Below, piece by piece: positions 43,334-52,798 of a DNA stretch of 64,000 nucleotides. Within the stretch, counting starts at the first letter, position 1. Each line of letters begins with the position of its first letter. The notes beneath the pieces were generated by a model that did not search any database, was not told the origin of the DNA, and saw nothing but the letters and a program-made list of their open reading frames with translations. The DNA is from Pseudomonas cavernicola (GTDB taxonomy: Bacteria > Pseudomonadota > Gammaproteobacteria > Pseudomonadales > Pseudomonadaceae). The stretch covers positions 124,001 to 188,000 of the forward strand of contig NZ_QYUR01000002.1 of NCBI RefSeq assembly GCF_003596405.1, given 5' to 3'. A program made the translations under genes and the position numbers.

Positions 43334-45670
43334 ATGAGCAACCAGGACACACCCCCCATCTCCCCCAAAGTGCTCCAGACATTGGCCAGCCGTGGCATTC
43401 AGCCACGCTTTGGTGAATTAGTGCAGGGTTGCCGCAAGCTCGCCATGAACCGTCTGGCCGAGCACCTCTCTGGGGTCTTCGGCCAGGTCGATGACACGCT
43501 TTTCGAGTGTGCGGAAAAGGCCGAAAACAATCAGGTGCAGACGCTGTTTTTCGACAACATGCGTGAAATCCGCAAGCAGCGCCCGCAAATCGAGCGCGCC
43601 TACCACCAACGCGTGGCGCAAAATTTCTCGAACTTTCTCGACGGCACGCCAAAAACCCAAGACCCGCCAGAAGAACTGAAGGCCGAACAACTCTCGCTGG
43701 TACGGAACGAGGATTACGAGGAAAGCCTGCACGTCACCAATATGGTCAGCCGCGTCAAAGCGCGCTGCGCTCAACCGCTATTTGCCTTGGAACAGCGCCT
43801 GGCAGTGCTGAACAACGGGCAGAAACTCGGCGAAGACAGCAATCCTTTCGGCCCCCTGGCCATCGCCCAGGCCTTCCGTGAAGCGCTGGCGCCCAACCCC
43901 TTCCCGGCACAGATCAAAACCGTCCTCTATATGCTGTTCGACCGCCACGTCATGCAGAGCCTCGACCGACTCTATGACACGATGAATCAGCGGCTGATCG
44001 ACGCCGGCGTGCTGCCCAACCTGAAATATGGCGCGCAACGTGCGACCAGCAGCACGCGACCGCCGTCCTCAACCGCCCCCGAGCCTAATGCTGTGGCGTC
44101 GACTGACGGCCAACATCCTGCCACCGCCACCAGCAACGGTGTGCCCCCCGTGGCGGCGCCAGTCGACCTCAGCGGCCCACCCCCGAACGACCCTGGCGCC
44201 CTGTTCAGCGGCCTGGCGGCCCTTCTCGGCGAGCGCCGCCAACACGATGTGGACGCCCCACTGCTTGGCGGCACACGCAGCATTGCCAGCCTCGCCCCCC
44301 GTGGCGCAACTCGCACCTATAGTGCCAATGAACTGCTGAATGCCCTCAATCGCCTGCAACAGCAGTCGACCCACGACCTGTCGCAACGCCTACAACGCCC
44401 GCAACGGGTGGAAGGACTCAAAGTCGATCTGCAGCAACAATTGGAGACCCACAGCAGCCTGCCCGGCCAACAGAAACTCTCCGACCAGGAAGCCGATGTC
44501 ATTGACCTGGTGGGTATGCTGTTCGACTTCATCCTCGACGACGACAACTTGCCGGAAAACTGCAAGACCGCCCTCTCCCACCTGCACACGCCTTACTTGA
44601 AGGTCGCGCTACAGGACAAAGCCCTGTTCACCCAGCACCACCATCCAGCCCGCCGCCTACTAGACGCCATGGCCCAAGCCGGCGCGCTGTATGGCGGCGA
44701 GGGCGACGAGCGCGGCCTGCTGACGAAAGTGCAATGGGTGGTCGAGCGAGTGATTCATGGTTTCAGCGGCGATTTGCTGCTGTTCGAAAGCCTGCTAGAA
44801 GAGTTCAACGAATACGCCAGCGACCTCCAACACAAGGTCGAACTGCGTGAGCGCCGCGCTGTGGAAGCAGCCAAAGGCCGCGACAAACTGCTCAGCGCCC
44901 GGCAACAGGCAGTCGAGGTGATCGCCCGCACCCTGGCCGGACGCGAGCTCCCCGCCATCATCCACAACTTCCTTGAGCTGACCTGGGCCGACACGCTGGT
45001 GTTCGTGCTGCTCCGGCACGGCGAGCGCAGTATCGAATGGCAGCGCGCGAGCGAAGTAGCCGAACAGCTGGCCTGGAGTAGCACCCCGCTGGATGCCGCG
45101 GGCCGTGAGCGCCTGCCAGGGTTGCGCGTGGCCTTGCTGGACGAGCTGCGTAAAGGTCTGGAGTTGCTCGGCGGTTATCATGAAGACGGCATACGCCGCC
45201 TGCTGCAAGACATCGTCGCCTGCCAGCATGCGGTGCAGGCGAAACAACCGCAGATCGCCGCCCAACTCAACCCCATCCTCCCGGAAAGCCCACTGGGCGC
45301 CATGCTTGGCGAGGACGCCGTGCTCGCCAGCACCGCACCACGCGCCTCCGGCCTGTCGCCACGTGCACAGCTGCTGGCCAAGGAGCTAACGCAGATCGAA
45401 TTCGGCACCTGGTTCGAGTTTGTCGAGGGAGAACAGGTTCGCACTCTCAAGCTGTCCTGGTTCAGCCCAACCACGCACAACTATATGTTCGTCGACCACA
45501 GCGGCCAGCGTGTCGCGATCAAACCCCTCACGCTGCTGGCCAGTGAAATGGAGCAAGGCTTGGCGCGCATTGCCCCGCATGAGCGTAGCGCGCCCCTGTT
45601 CGATCGCGCGCTCTCTGCTATCTACCGCGTGCTGCAGCGCTTTACCGGCCGCACAGCAGACCCCAGTTAA
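43334..45670 (+). CDS. DUF1631 family protein (paralogue 2)
   Basis: This 778-residue protein shares with the gene at 25318 the N-terminal VFGQVDDTLFECAEKAENNQVQTLFFDNMRE region, RVKARCAQPLFALEQRLAVL, SNPFGPLAIAQAF, a Pro/Ala/Thr-rich linker near residues 235-285, DLVGMLFDFILDD and PARRLLDAMAQAG. The C-terminal barrel-like part is also shared (FGTWFEFVEGEQVRTLKL, NYMFVDHSGQRVAIKPL, LFDRALSAIYRVL). No enzymatic motif is visible, and the common label thymidine phosphorylase is unlikely. It is followed after 9 bp by a PilZ gene, so the pair is probably co-expressed and may act in c-di-GMP-linked control; this is inference. Confidence 0.85.
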   Translation: MSNQDTPPISPKVLQTLASRGIQPRFGELVQGCRKLAMNRLAEHLSGVFGQVDDTLFECAEKAENNQVQTLFFDNMREIRKQRPQIERAYHQRVAQNFSNFLDGTPKTQDPPEELKAEQLSLVRNEDYEESLHVTNMVSRVKARCAQPLFALEQRLAVLNNGQKLGEDSNPFGPLAIAQAFREALAPNPFPAQIKTVLYMLFDRHVMQSLDRLYDTMNQRLIDAGVLPNLKYGAQRATSSTRPPSSTAPEPNAVASTDGQHPATATSNGVPPVAAPVDLSGPPPNDPGALFSGLAALLGERRQHDVDAPLLGGTRSIASLAPRGATRTYSANELLNALNRLQQQSTHDLSQRLQRPQRVEGLKVDLQQQLETHSSLPGQQKLSDQEADVIDLVGMLFDFILDDDNLPENCKTALSHLHTPYLKVALQDKALFTQHHHPARRLLDAMAQAGALYGGEGDERGLLTKVQWVVERVIHGFSGDLLLFESLLEEFNEYASDLQHKVELRERRAVEAAKGRDKLLSARQQAVEVIARTLAGRELPAIIHNFLELTWADTLVFVLLRHGERSIEWQRASEVAEQLAWSSTPLDAAGRERLPGLRVALLDELRKGLELLGGYHEDGIRRLLQDIVACQHAVQAKQPQIAAQLNPILPESPLGAMLGEDAVLASTAPRASGLSPRAQLLAKELTQIEFGTWFEFVEGEQVRTLKLSWFSPTTHNYMFVDHSGQRVAIKPLTLLASEMEQGLARIAPHERSAPLFDRALSAIYRVLQRFTGRTADPS

Positions 45671-45679
45671 GGAGCCTCA

Positions 45680-46012
45680 ATGGAAGATCGTCGTCAGCAC
45701 AGCCGCCATACGCCCGAGCTGCAGCTGGAAGTCTTCGACCTGCATACCGAAAAACGCCTCGGCCGCGTGGTCGACCTCTCGACCGATGGCTTTATGTTGT
45801 TCAGCAACTGCCCGCAGGTGGCCGACGCCCTGCTCGAATGCCGCCTGGTCGCGGCACAGGCAGTAGAAGGGGTCAGCGAGGTCAAGCTCGGCGCCGACTG
45901 TCTATGGAGCCGCCCTGGCGCGGACGGTCAGCACTGCTGGGCCGGTTTTCATATCATCGACCTGGCGGAAGATCAGGCCGCCGCGCTGGAGGTACTGCTT
46001 CGACACCTCTGA
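45680..46012 (+). CDS. PilZ-domain protein (predicted c-di-GMP receptor)
   Basis: This 110-residue single-domain protein carries the PilZ c-di-GMP motifs: RxxxR in MEDRRQHSRHTPELQ (residues 4-8) and DxSxxG in RVVDLSTDGFMLFS. The C-terminal WAGFHIIDLAEDQAAALEVL completes the barrel. It should bind c-di-GMP in the cytoplasm and relay it to a partner; the DUF1631 protein encoded 9 bp upstream is the obvious candidate. A GGAG lies just before the ATG. Confidence 0.9.
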   Translation: MEDRRQHSRHTPELQLEVFDLHTEKRLGRVVDLSTDGFMLFSNCPQVADALLECRLVAAQAVEGVSEVKLGADCLWSRPGADGQHCWAGFHIIDLAEDQAAALEVLLRHL

Positions 46013-46049
46013 GCACCAATAAAAAGGCTCTTCGCGGAATCCCGTGGAA

Positions 46050-46475
46050 GACTGGTAGGGTGGGCTTTAGCCCACCGATACAGGGCGCGTGGTGGGCTAA
46101 AGCCCACCCTATCAACTCGTTTAAGCATGCGTCTGCGCTTTTTATCCCCTCGCCCCTCTGGGGAGAGGGTTAGGGAGAGGGGAGCATGGCCAAACGAATT
46201 CAGTTTTTGCCGCGATTCACCCTCCCCCAGCCCCTCTCCCGCGAAACGGGCGAGGGGAGCCAGACTGGTAGGGTGGGCTTTAGCCCACCGATACAGGGCG
46301 CGTGGTGGGCTAAAGCCCACCCTACCAACTCGTTTAAGCATGCGTCTGCGCTTTTTATCCCCTCGCCCCTCTGGGGAGAGGGTTAGGGAGAGGGGAGCAT
46401 GGCCAAACGAATTCAGTTTTTGCCGCGATTCACCCTCCCCCCGCCCCTCTCCCGCGAAACGGGCGAGGGGAGTCA
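46050..46475. repeat. Tandem duplication of a 213-bp intergenic block
   Basis: Copy 1 (46050-46262) and copy 2 (46263-46475) differ at only a few bases. Each contains the palindrome GTAGGGTGGGCTTTAGCCCACC...GGTGGGCTAAAGCCCACCCTAC (46055-46112 and 46268-46325) and two CCCCTC-type palindromes. No gene is supported in it. Confidence 0.95.
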
Positions 46476-46479
46476 GTTT

Positions 46480-46583
46480 GTAGGGCGGGTTAGCCGCAAA
46501 GCGGCGTAACCCGCCAACGCCTCCAACAGACAACGCCACGTACCGGCTGATGGTGGGTTACGCCTACGGCTAACCCACCCTAC
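46480..46583. repeat. REP palindrome pair (GGCGGGTTAGCC family)
   Basis: 46480-46515 is GTAGGGCGGGTTAGCC with GGCGTAACCCGCC; 46552-46583 is GGTGGGTTACGCC with GGCTAACCCACCCTAC. It lies directly behind the clpB stop. Confidence 0.85.
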
Positions 46584-46594
46584 GCCTAACAGCC

Positions 46595-49159
46595 TTAGGC
46601 AAAGACGATCTCGTCACCCTCAACCGTACCCGTGACGCTCGCCCCTGGGGCGAACTTGCCGGCCAGGATCAGCTGCGCCAGCGGGTTCTCGATCCAGCGC
46701 TGGATCGCGCGCTTCAGCGGCCGCGCGCCATACACCGGGTCGTAGCCAATGGCGATCAGCTTATCCAACGCCTCACTACTCAGCTGCAGATTCAGCTCGC
46801 GCTCAGCCAGGCGTGTACGCAGGCGGCCCAGCTGGATCTCGGCAATCCCGGCGATTTGCTCCCGCGCCAGCGGCTCGAACACCACCACCTCGTCGATCCG
46901 ATTGACGAACTCCGGACGGAAATGCGTACTCACTGCGTCCATCACCGCCGCCCGTTGCGCCTCGCGATCACCGACCAACTCCTGAATCTGTACCGAGCCC
47001 AGATTGGAAGTCATCACGATCACCGTGTTGCGAAAATCCACGGTACGCCCATGGCTATCGGTCAGGCGACCATCTTCCAGCACCTGCAAGAGCACGTTGA
47101 ACACGTCAGGATGGGCCTTCTCCACTTCATCCAGCAGCACGACGGAGTACGGCTTACGGCGCACCGCCTCGGTCAGGTAGCCACCCTCCTCATAGCCCAC
47201 ATAGCCCGGCGGCGCGCCGATCAAACGAGCAACTGAGTGTTTCTCCATAAACTCGGACATGTCGATCCGCACCAGCGCCTCTTCAGTATCGAAGAGAAAC
47301 TCGGCCAGTGCCTTGCACAGCTCGGTTTTACCGACCCCGGTGGGGCCAAGGAAGAGGAACGAACCACTCGGCCGATTCGGGTCGGACAGCCCGGCGCGCG
47401 AGCGGCGCACCGCGTTAGCCACGGCGATCACGGCCTCGTTCTGACCGATCACCCGCTGGTGCAGCAAGCCTTCCATTTTCAGCAGTTTGTCGCGCTCGCC
47501 TTCGAGCATTTTCGAGACCGGAATACCGGTCCATTTGGAGACGACCTCAGCGATCTCCTCCTCGGTGACCTTGCTGCGCAGCAGCTGGTTCTCCGCCTTA
47601 CCGTGCTGATCGACCATCTGCAGGCTGCGTTCGAGGTCGGGGATGATGCTGTACTGCAACTCCGCCATCCGCTCCAGGTCACTCTTGCGCCGAGCGGTCT
47701 CGAGCTCCTGGCGCGACTGCTCAATCTTCTGCTGGATCTGCGCCGAGCCCTGGACTTCGGCCTTCTCCGACTTCCAGATATCTTCCAGGTCGGCGTATTC
47801 GCGCTCCAAGCGAGCAATATCGTCTTTGAGCTTCTCCAGCCGTTTTATCGCCGCGTCATCGTCTTCCTTCTTCAACGCCTGCGCTTCGACCTTCAACTGA
47901 ATCAGCCGACGCTCCAGGCGGTCCAGCACTTCTGGTTTGGAATCGATCTCCATGCGAATCCGACTGGCTGCCTCATCGACCAGATCGATGGCCTTGTCCG
48001 GCAACTGGCGGTCGGTGATGTAGCGGTGGCTCAACTTCGCCGCTGCAATGATCGCGCCGTCGGTAATCGCCACCCGGTGGTGCACCTCGTAGCGCTCCTT
48101 GAGGCCACGCAGGATGGCGATGGTGTCCTCCTCGCTGGGCTCATCCACCAGCACCTTCTGGAAGCGCCGCTCAAGGGCCGCATCCTTTTCGATGAACTGG
48201 CGGTACTCATCCAGCGTGGTGGCGCCGACGCAGTGCAGCTCGCCACGCGCCAACGAGGGCTTGAGCATGTTACCGGCGTCCATCGCACCCTCGGCCTTGC
48301 CCGCGCCGACCATGGTGTGCAGCTCATCGATAAACAGAATGATCCGCCCTTCCTGCTTGGACAGCTCATTGAGCACCGCTTTCAGGCGCTCCTCGAATTC
48401 ACCGCGGAACTTGGCGCCGGCGATCAGCGCGCCCATGTCGAGCGAGAGCAGGCGTTTGTCTTTCAGCCCATCCGGCACCTCGCCGTTGACGATCCGTTGC
48501 GCCAAACCCTCGGCGATCGCGGTTTTGCCGACGCCCGGCTCACCGATCAGCACTGGGTTGTTCTTGGTTCGCCGTTGCAGCACCTGAATGGTCCGGCGAA
48601 TTTCATCATCGCGGCCGATCACCGGGTCGAGCTTGCCTTCTTCGGCACGCTTGGTCAGATCGACGGTGTATTTATCCAACGCCTGGCGCGCCTCCTCGAC
48701 GTTCGGATCATTCACCGCATCGCCGCCGCGCAGGTTGCTTACCGCGTTCTCCAGGGCCTTCTTGCTCACGCCCTGACCGAGCAGCAGCTTGCCGAGCTTG
48801 GTGTTCTCGTCCATCGCAGCGAGCAGCACCAGCTCACTAGAGATAAATTGATCGCCCTTCTGCTGCGACAGGCGATCCGCCTGATTGAGCAAGCGCGCCA
48901 AGTCCTGCGACAGGTTCACATCGCCGGTCGGGCTCTGGATCTTGGGTAGATGGTCGAGTTCCTTGGCCAGTGCCTGGCGCAGGCTGTTCACATCGAAGCC
49001 GACCTGCATCAGCAGCGGCTTGATCGAACCACCCTGCTGCTCAAGCAACGCCTGCATCAGGTGCAGCGGCTCGATCGCCGAGTGATCGAGGCCGACCGCG
49101 ATGGACTGGGCATCGGACAACGCCAGTTGCAGCTTGCTGGTTAAACGGTCAATTCGCAT
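46595..49159 (-). CDS. clpB: Disaggregase ClpB (Hsp104-type AAA+ chaperone)
   Basis: This 854-residue chaperone has the Clp N domain ([21 protein letters not shown]), the first AAA+ domain with Walker [15 protein letters not shown], the long coiled-coil middle domain (about residues 400-525, rich in E/K/R), and the second AAA+ domain with [14 protein letters not shown] and [24 protein letters not shown]. It rescues aggregated proteins with DnaK. No ClpP-binding tripeptide loop is expected or seen. A heat-shock-type promoter lies upstream. Length is standard. Confidence 0.97.
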   Translation of the reverse strand: MRIDRLTSKLQLALSDAQSIAVGLDHSAIEPLHLMQALLEQQGGSIKPLLMQVGFDVNSLRQALAKELDHLPKIQSPTGDVNLSQDLARLLNQADRLSQQKGDQFISSELVLLAAMDENTKLGKLLLGQGVSKKALENAVSNLRGGDAVNDPNVEEARQALDKYTVDLTKRAEEGKLDPVIGRDDEIRRTIQVLQRRTKNNPVLIGEPGVGKTAIAEGLAQRIVNGEVPDGLKDKRLLSLDMGALIAGAKFRGEFEERLKAVLNELSKQEGRIILFIDELHTMVGAGKAEGAMDAGNMLKPSLARGELHCVGATTLDEYRQFIEKDAALERRFQKVLVDEPSEEDTIAILRGLKERYEVHHRVAITDGAIIAAAKLSHRYITDRQLPDKAIDLVDEAASRIRMEIDSKPEVLDRLERRLIQLKVEAQALKKEDDDAAIKRLEKLKDDIARLEREYADLEDIWKSEKAEVQGSAQIQQKIEQSRQELETARRKSDLERMAELQYSIIPDLERSLQMVDQHGKAENQLLRSKVTEEEIAEVVSKWTGIPVSKMLEGERDKLLKMEGLLHQRVIGQNEAVIAVANAVRRSRAGLSDPNRPSGSFLFLGPTGVGKTELCKALAEFLFDTEEALVRIDMSEFMEKHSVARLIGAPPGYVGYEEGGYLTEAVRRKPYSVVLLDEVEKAHPDVFNVLLQVLEDGRLTDSHGRTVDFRNTVIVMTSNLGSVQIQELVGDREAQRAAVMDAVSTHFRPEFVNRIDEVVVFEPLAREQIAGIAEIQLGRLRTRLAERELNLQLSSEALDKLIAIGYDPVYGARPLKRAIQRWIENPLAQLILAGKFAPGASVTGTVEGDEIVFA

Positions 49160-49234
49160 AGAGTCATCCTTCGTTTAAGAGCAGGCCGGCACGATGAGCG
49201 TGCCTCTGACGAAAGCCTGCCGAGATACCAGTCT

Positions 49235-49262
49235 AGATGAGGACGATTGTGCGGGATTCAAG
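49235..49262 (-). promoter_or_regulatory. Sigma-32 (heat-shock) promoter of clpB
   Basis: On the minus strand CTTGAA is followed after 14 bases by CCTCATCT, close to the sigma-32 consensus CTTGAAA-(13-15)-CCCCATNT. It ends 75 bp before the clpB start. Confidence 0.75.
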
Positions 49263-49288
49263 GCGAATGGGACTGTTCGAGAGCAATC

Positions 49289-49365
49289 GTAGGCTGGGTA
49301 GAGCGTAGCGAAACCCAGCCAGGCCCTATGCTGGGTTTCGCCGAAAACGGCTCTACCCAGCCTAC
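49289..49365. repeat. Palindromic repeat, GTAGGCTGGGTAGAGC family
   Basis: This is a full copy between pgeF and the clpB promoter, with the outer arms and internal GAAACCCAGCC/GCTGGGTTTC. Confidence 0.85.
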
Positions 49366-49381
49366 ATAAGAGAGGGAGGAT

Positions 49382-50119
49382 TCAGGAAGTCAGCCAGACC
49401 AGCGAGGCGAAACGACCGGTACGCACACTGCGCCGGTAGGAATAGAAGCGTGGATCGCTGACGGTGCAGAAGCCGCCGCCATACACCGCGGTGACGCCAC
49501 GCGCAGCCAGCCGCAGACGCGCCAAGGCATAGATATCCGCCATAAAGCGCCCGGCATTCCGACTCGGCAAGAACGCCGCCGCAGTTTGCGGATGAACCGC
49601 GACAAAAGCTTCACGGACTTCCGCGCCGACTTCGAAGGCTTGCGGGCCAATCGCCGGACCCAGCCAAACCAGCACCTCTTCGGCCGGCAGCGCCAGCGTA
49701 TCCAGCGTCCCCTCCAGCACCCCACCGACCAACCCACGCCAGCCGGCATGCGCCGCTGCCACACGGCTACCGGCGCGATCGCAAAACAGCGCCGGCAAAC
49801 AATCGGCAGTCATCGCCGTACAGGCGATACCCGGTGTAGCCGTCCAACTGGCGTCGGCTTCAGCGACCAGGCGCGGATCAGCCTCCGCCACGGCAATCCC
49901 ATGCACCTGACGCAACCAGGCGGGCTGGCAGCCCAGTTGCGCAGTCAGACGCTGACGGTTTTCTGCAACGGAGGTGGGATTATCCTCGACATGCTCGCCG
50001 AGGTTGAAGGTATCGAATGGGGCAACGCTGACGCCACCCGCGCGCGTGGTGACGCAGGCCTTGACCTGGGCTGGCGCAGGCCAGTCCGGGGTCAGCCAAT
50101 CGTTCGCCCAGGCGCTCAT
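49382..50119 (-). CDS. pgeF: Laccase-domain protein PgeF/YfiH (peptidoglycan editing factor)
   Basis: This 245-residue protein has the multicopper-like YfiH fold with metal ligands visible: His in LRQVHGIAVAEADP, Cys in AMTADCLPALFCD and His in VAAAHAGWRGLVGGVLE. SDPRFYSYRR near the C-terminus is conserved. In E. coli YfiH removes wrongly incorporated serine from peptidoglycan precursors; purine nucleoside activity has been reported for relatives. It starts 10 bases after rluD, so the two form an operon upstream of clpB. Confidence 0.93.
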   Translation of the reverse strand: MSAWANDWLTPDWPAPAQVKACVTTRAGGVSVAPFDTFNLGEHVEDNPTSVAENRQRLTAQLGCQPAWLRQVHGIAVAEADPRLVAEADASWTATPGIACTAMTADCLPALFCDRAGSRVAAAHAGWRGLVGGVLEGTLDTLALPAEEVLVWLGPAIGPQAFEVGAEVREAFVAVHPQTAAAFLPSRNAGRFMADIYALARLRLAARGVTAVYGGGFCTVSDPRFYSYRRSVRTGRFASLVWLTS

Positions 50120-50129
50120 TCAGCACCAC

Positions 50130-51104
50130 TCAGCCGACAAAGGCTTCGCGATCCTGACGCAACAGCGTCAGCAACCAGACGAAGTCATCCGGCAAGGGTG
50201 ATTCCCACTTCATGCGCTGGCCGGTGACCGGGTGATCCAGCTCCAGGAAGCGCGCGTGCAGGGCCTGGCGTGGGAAATCCTTCAGCGCCTGAACCATGGT
50301 CGGGCTCGCGGCCGGCGGAATGCGAAAACGCCCACCGTAGGCCGGATCGCCGACCAGGGGGAAGTTCACATGGGCCATGTGCACACGAATCTGATGGGTC
50401 CGCCCGGTTTCCAGCTTGACCCGGGTATGGGTGTGCGAGCGGAAGCGCTCCAGCACACGGAAATGACTGATGGCTTGCTTGCCACCCTCCATCACCGCCA
50501 TCCGCTGGCGCTGCTGACCATGCCGCCCAATCGGCGCGTCAATCTTGCCGCCCGCGGTGATCACCCCGATTACGATGCACTCGTAGATCCGACTGACCGA
50601 ACGCTTCTGCAGCTGATCGACCAGGTTGGTCTGCGCCTGCAGCGTCTTCGCCACGACCATCAGACCAGTGGTGTCTTTGTCCAGACGATGGACGATGCCT
50701 GCACGCGGCACGTTGATCAGCTCCGGGATGTGGTGCAGCAGCGCGTTCAGCAGGGTGCCGTCCTGATGCCCGGCCGCCGGGTGTACGACCAGGCCAGCCG
50801 GTTTGTTCAGCACCAGCAACTGGTCGTCTTCGTAGACGATATCCAGCTCAATGTCCTGGGCGATCCATTCACCTTGGGCTTCCTGCTCAGCTTCCAGCAC
50901 CAGCACGCTGCCGCCATGCACGATATCTCGCGGGCGCAACACCGCACCGTCGACCGTCAGGCAGCCGTCTTTGATCCAGGCGGAAAGGCGCGAACGAGAG
51001 TGCTCGGAGAAGAGTTGTGCGGCGACTTGATCGAGACGTTGCCCGCCCAGCTCGGACGGCACCTCGGCGCGCAGTTGAATCGCTAGTTTATTAATCGGAG
51101 GCAT
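50130..51104 (-). CDS. rluD: 23S rRNA pseudouridine synthase RluD
   Basis: This 324-residue enzyme makes the pseudouridines in helix 69 of 23S rRNA. An N-terminal S4 RNA-binding domain (GGQRLDQVAAQLFSEHSRSRL) is followed by the catalytic domain with the active-site Asp in GIVHRLDKDTTGLMVVAKT, and VYEDDQLLVLNKPAGLVVHP and ETGRTHQIRVHMAHVNFPLVGDPAYGG. It is divergent from bamD, as is usual in gamma-proteobacteria. Confidence 0.95.
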   Translation of the reverse strand: MPPINKLAIQLRAEVPSELGGQRLDQVAAQLFSEHSRSRLSAWIKDGCLTVDGAVLRPRDIVHGGSVLVLEAEQEAQGEWIAQDIELDIVYEDDQLLVLNKPAGLVVHPAAGHQDGTLLNALLHHIPELINVPRAGIVHRLDKDTTGLMVVAKTLQAQTNLVDQLQKRSVSRIYECIVIGVITAGGKIDAPIGRHGQQRQRMAVMEGGKQAISHFRVLERFRSHTHTRVKLETGRTHQIRVHMAHVNFPLVGDPAYGGRFRIPPAASPTMVQALKDFPRQALHARFLELDHPVTGQRMKWESPLPDDFVWLLTLLRQDREAFVG

Positions 51105-51250
51105 GCTCGGTAACGGCGGGGCGTAGCCTTTGGTTTCAGCTACGCGCTTGTGGTTAAATACGGCGTCTTTGTCCCGGGGTAACCGGGGCGCTCATCATAA
51201 CAGGACGGCTCTGCTCAAGACAGCCAGCCGTCACAGGGACGCAAGCCGCC

Positions 51251-52267
51251 ATGCAAGTGAAACACCTGCTGCTGATCGCCATCCTCGCACTCAACGTCGC
51301 TTGCTCGTCCAATGATGTGGTCGATGAAAACCTGAGTGAGACCGAGCTGTACCAGCAGGCACAGACCGATCTGGACAATAAAAGCTACACCAGCGCAGTC
51401 AGCAAGCTGAAGGCTCTGGAGTCGCGCTATCCGTTCGGTCGCTATGCCGAGCAGGCACAGCTGGAACTGATCTACGCCTACTACAAAAACATGGAGCCGG
51501 AGGCCGCCAAGTCCGCCGCCGAGCGTTTTATCCGCCTGCACCCGCAGCATGCCAACGCCGATTACGCCTATTACCTGAAAGGCCTGGCCGCCTTCGATGA
51601 GGATCGTGGCCTGCTGGCGCGCTTTCTACCGCTGGACATGACCAAGCGTGATCCGGGCGCGGCGCGCGATTCTTTCAACGAGTTCGCCCAGCTCACCAGC
51701 CGCTACCCGAACAGCCGCTACGCGCCAGACGCCAAGCAGCGCATGATTTACCTGCGCAACCTGCTGGCCGCCTACGAAATACACGTTGGCCATTACTATC
51801 TGAAACGTCAGGCCTATGTCGCCGCCGCCAACCGTGGCCGCTATGTCGTCGAGAACTTCCAGGAAACTCCCGCCGTCGGCGATGGCCTGGCGATCATGAC
51901 CGAGGCTTACCAGCGCCTGGCCCTGAACGACCTCGCCGCGACCAGCCTGGAAGCCCTGAAGCTGAACTACCCGGATCACCCGAGCCTGGTCGACGGCCAG
52001 TTCGTACCGCTGGAAGAGGAAGCCGACAATCGCTCCTGGCTGAGCAAAGCCACCCTCGGCCTGATCGAAAGCGATGCGCCGCTGCCACCGGGCGAAACCC
52101 GCGCCAGCCAGGACGTGATCAAGCAGTACGAAGATGCCCAGGAAGAAATCCCGGACGAGTTGCAGCCGGAGAACCAAGGCGCAGAGGCAGAAGAACAACA
52201 CGAGGCGGAAGGCAACAATGACGACCGCTCCTGGTTCAGCCGTATGACCTTCGGCCTCTTCGATTGA
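51251..52267 (+). CDS. bamD: Outer-membrane assembly lipoprotein BamD
   Basis: This 338-residue lipoprotein has a signal peptide with lipobox LNVAC (Cys18), then TPR-type repeats ([47 protein letters not shown] and following). It is an essential part of the BAM complex that folds proteins into the outer membrane. Beyond the conserved part it has an acidic, Glu/Gln-rich C-terminal extension ending [12 protein letters not shown]. The extension repeats the SW-S-T-GL pattern already seen at [13 protein letters not shown]. Old synonym comL. A strong terminator follows. Confidence 0.96.
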   Translation: MQVKHLLLIAILALNVACSSNDVVDENLSETELYQQAQTDLDNKSYTSAVSKLKALESRYPFGRYAEQAQLELIYAYYKNMEPEAAKSAAERFIRLHPQHANADYAYYLKGLAAFDEDRGLLARFLPLDMTKRDPGAARDSFNEFAQLTSRYPNSRYAPDAKQRMIYLRNLLAAYEIHVGHYYLKRQAYVAAANRGRYVVENFQETPAVGDGLAIMTEAYQRLALNDLAATSLEALKLNYPDHPSLVDGQFVPLEEEADNRSWLSKATLGLIESDAPLPPGETRASQDVIKQYEDAQEEIPDELQPENQGAEAEEQHEAEGNNDDRSWFSRMTFGLFD

Positions 52268-52280
52268 GGTAGCACGGAAC

Positions 52281-52314
52281 AAAAAAGGGAGGCCATCGGC
52301 CTCCCTTTTTATTT
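52281..52314 (+). terminator. Rho-independent terminator of bamD
   Basis: AAAAAGGGAGGCC pairs with GGCCTCCCTTTTT around an ATC loop 15 bp after the stop, followed by ATTTT. The IS3 element begins 7 bp further on. Confidence 0.92.
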
Positions 52315-52373
52315 TGCTTTTGTCTCGTCCTGAATAAGGTTTACACCTTCTGACCTATTTTCAGGAGGATGCA

Positions 52374-52775
52374 ATGGATTCGGGGGAAAGGCGCAGTCAG
52401 CGCGATTACACACTGACTTTTAAATTGGCGGTCGTCGATCAGGTCGAAAAAGGCGAACTGAGTTATAAAGAGGCTCAAAGGCGCTACGGGATTCAGGGCA
52501 AGTCAACGGTGCTGGTGTGGCTCCGCAAGCATGGTCGGCAGGACTGGAGCCAAGGTGCTTCCATTCGCATCCAGAGGAACTGCCCCATGGGCGAGCCAAA
52601 TCTTCCGCTGACACCTGAGCAGCGAATCAAAGAGCTTGAAGAGAAACTCGCGCTGGCCAACCAGAAGGCCCAGTTCTTTGAAGCCGTCGTTGACGTTTTG
52701 AAGAACGATTACGGTGTTTCTGTCGTAAAAAAGCGACCCGGCAAGTCCTCTCCCAAGGGCAAGTCAAAGACCTGA
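52374..52775 (+). CDS. IS3-family OrfA (helix-turn-helix, frameshift donor)
   Basis: This 133-residue protein binds the element ends. Its helix-turn-helix is visible in YTLTFKLAVVDQVEKGELSYKEAQRRYGIQGKSTVLVWLRKHG, and a leucine-zipper-like coiled coil follows (TPEQRIKELEEKLALANQKAQFFEAVVDVL). Near its end the slippery heptamer A AAA AAG (52727-52733) is in the right phase for a -1 shift that joins OrfA to the OrfB frame. Confidence 0.9.
   Translation: MDSGERRSQRDYTLTFKLAVVDQVEKGELSYKEAQRRYGIQGKSTVLVWLRKHGRQDWSQGASIRIQRNCPMGEPNLPLTPEQRIKELEEKLALANQKAQFFEAVVDVLKNDYGVSVVKKRPGKSSPKGKSKT
52727..52733 (+). promoter_or_regulatory. Programmed -1 frameshift site of the IS3 element
   Basis: A AAA AAG is read in the orfA frame as the last base of a Val codon plus two Lys codons. 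After a -1 slip the frame is open through ATRQVLSQGQVKDLSITRACQF into OrfB. Confidence 0.85.
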
Positions 52776-52798
52776 GCATCACCAGGGCTTGCCAATTC

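Noticed and set aside
47237..48949. 570-codon open frame antisense to clpB
   Set aside because: It is a GC-bias shadow of clpB; the translation has no recognisable domain and the clpB strand is fully explained.
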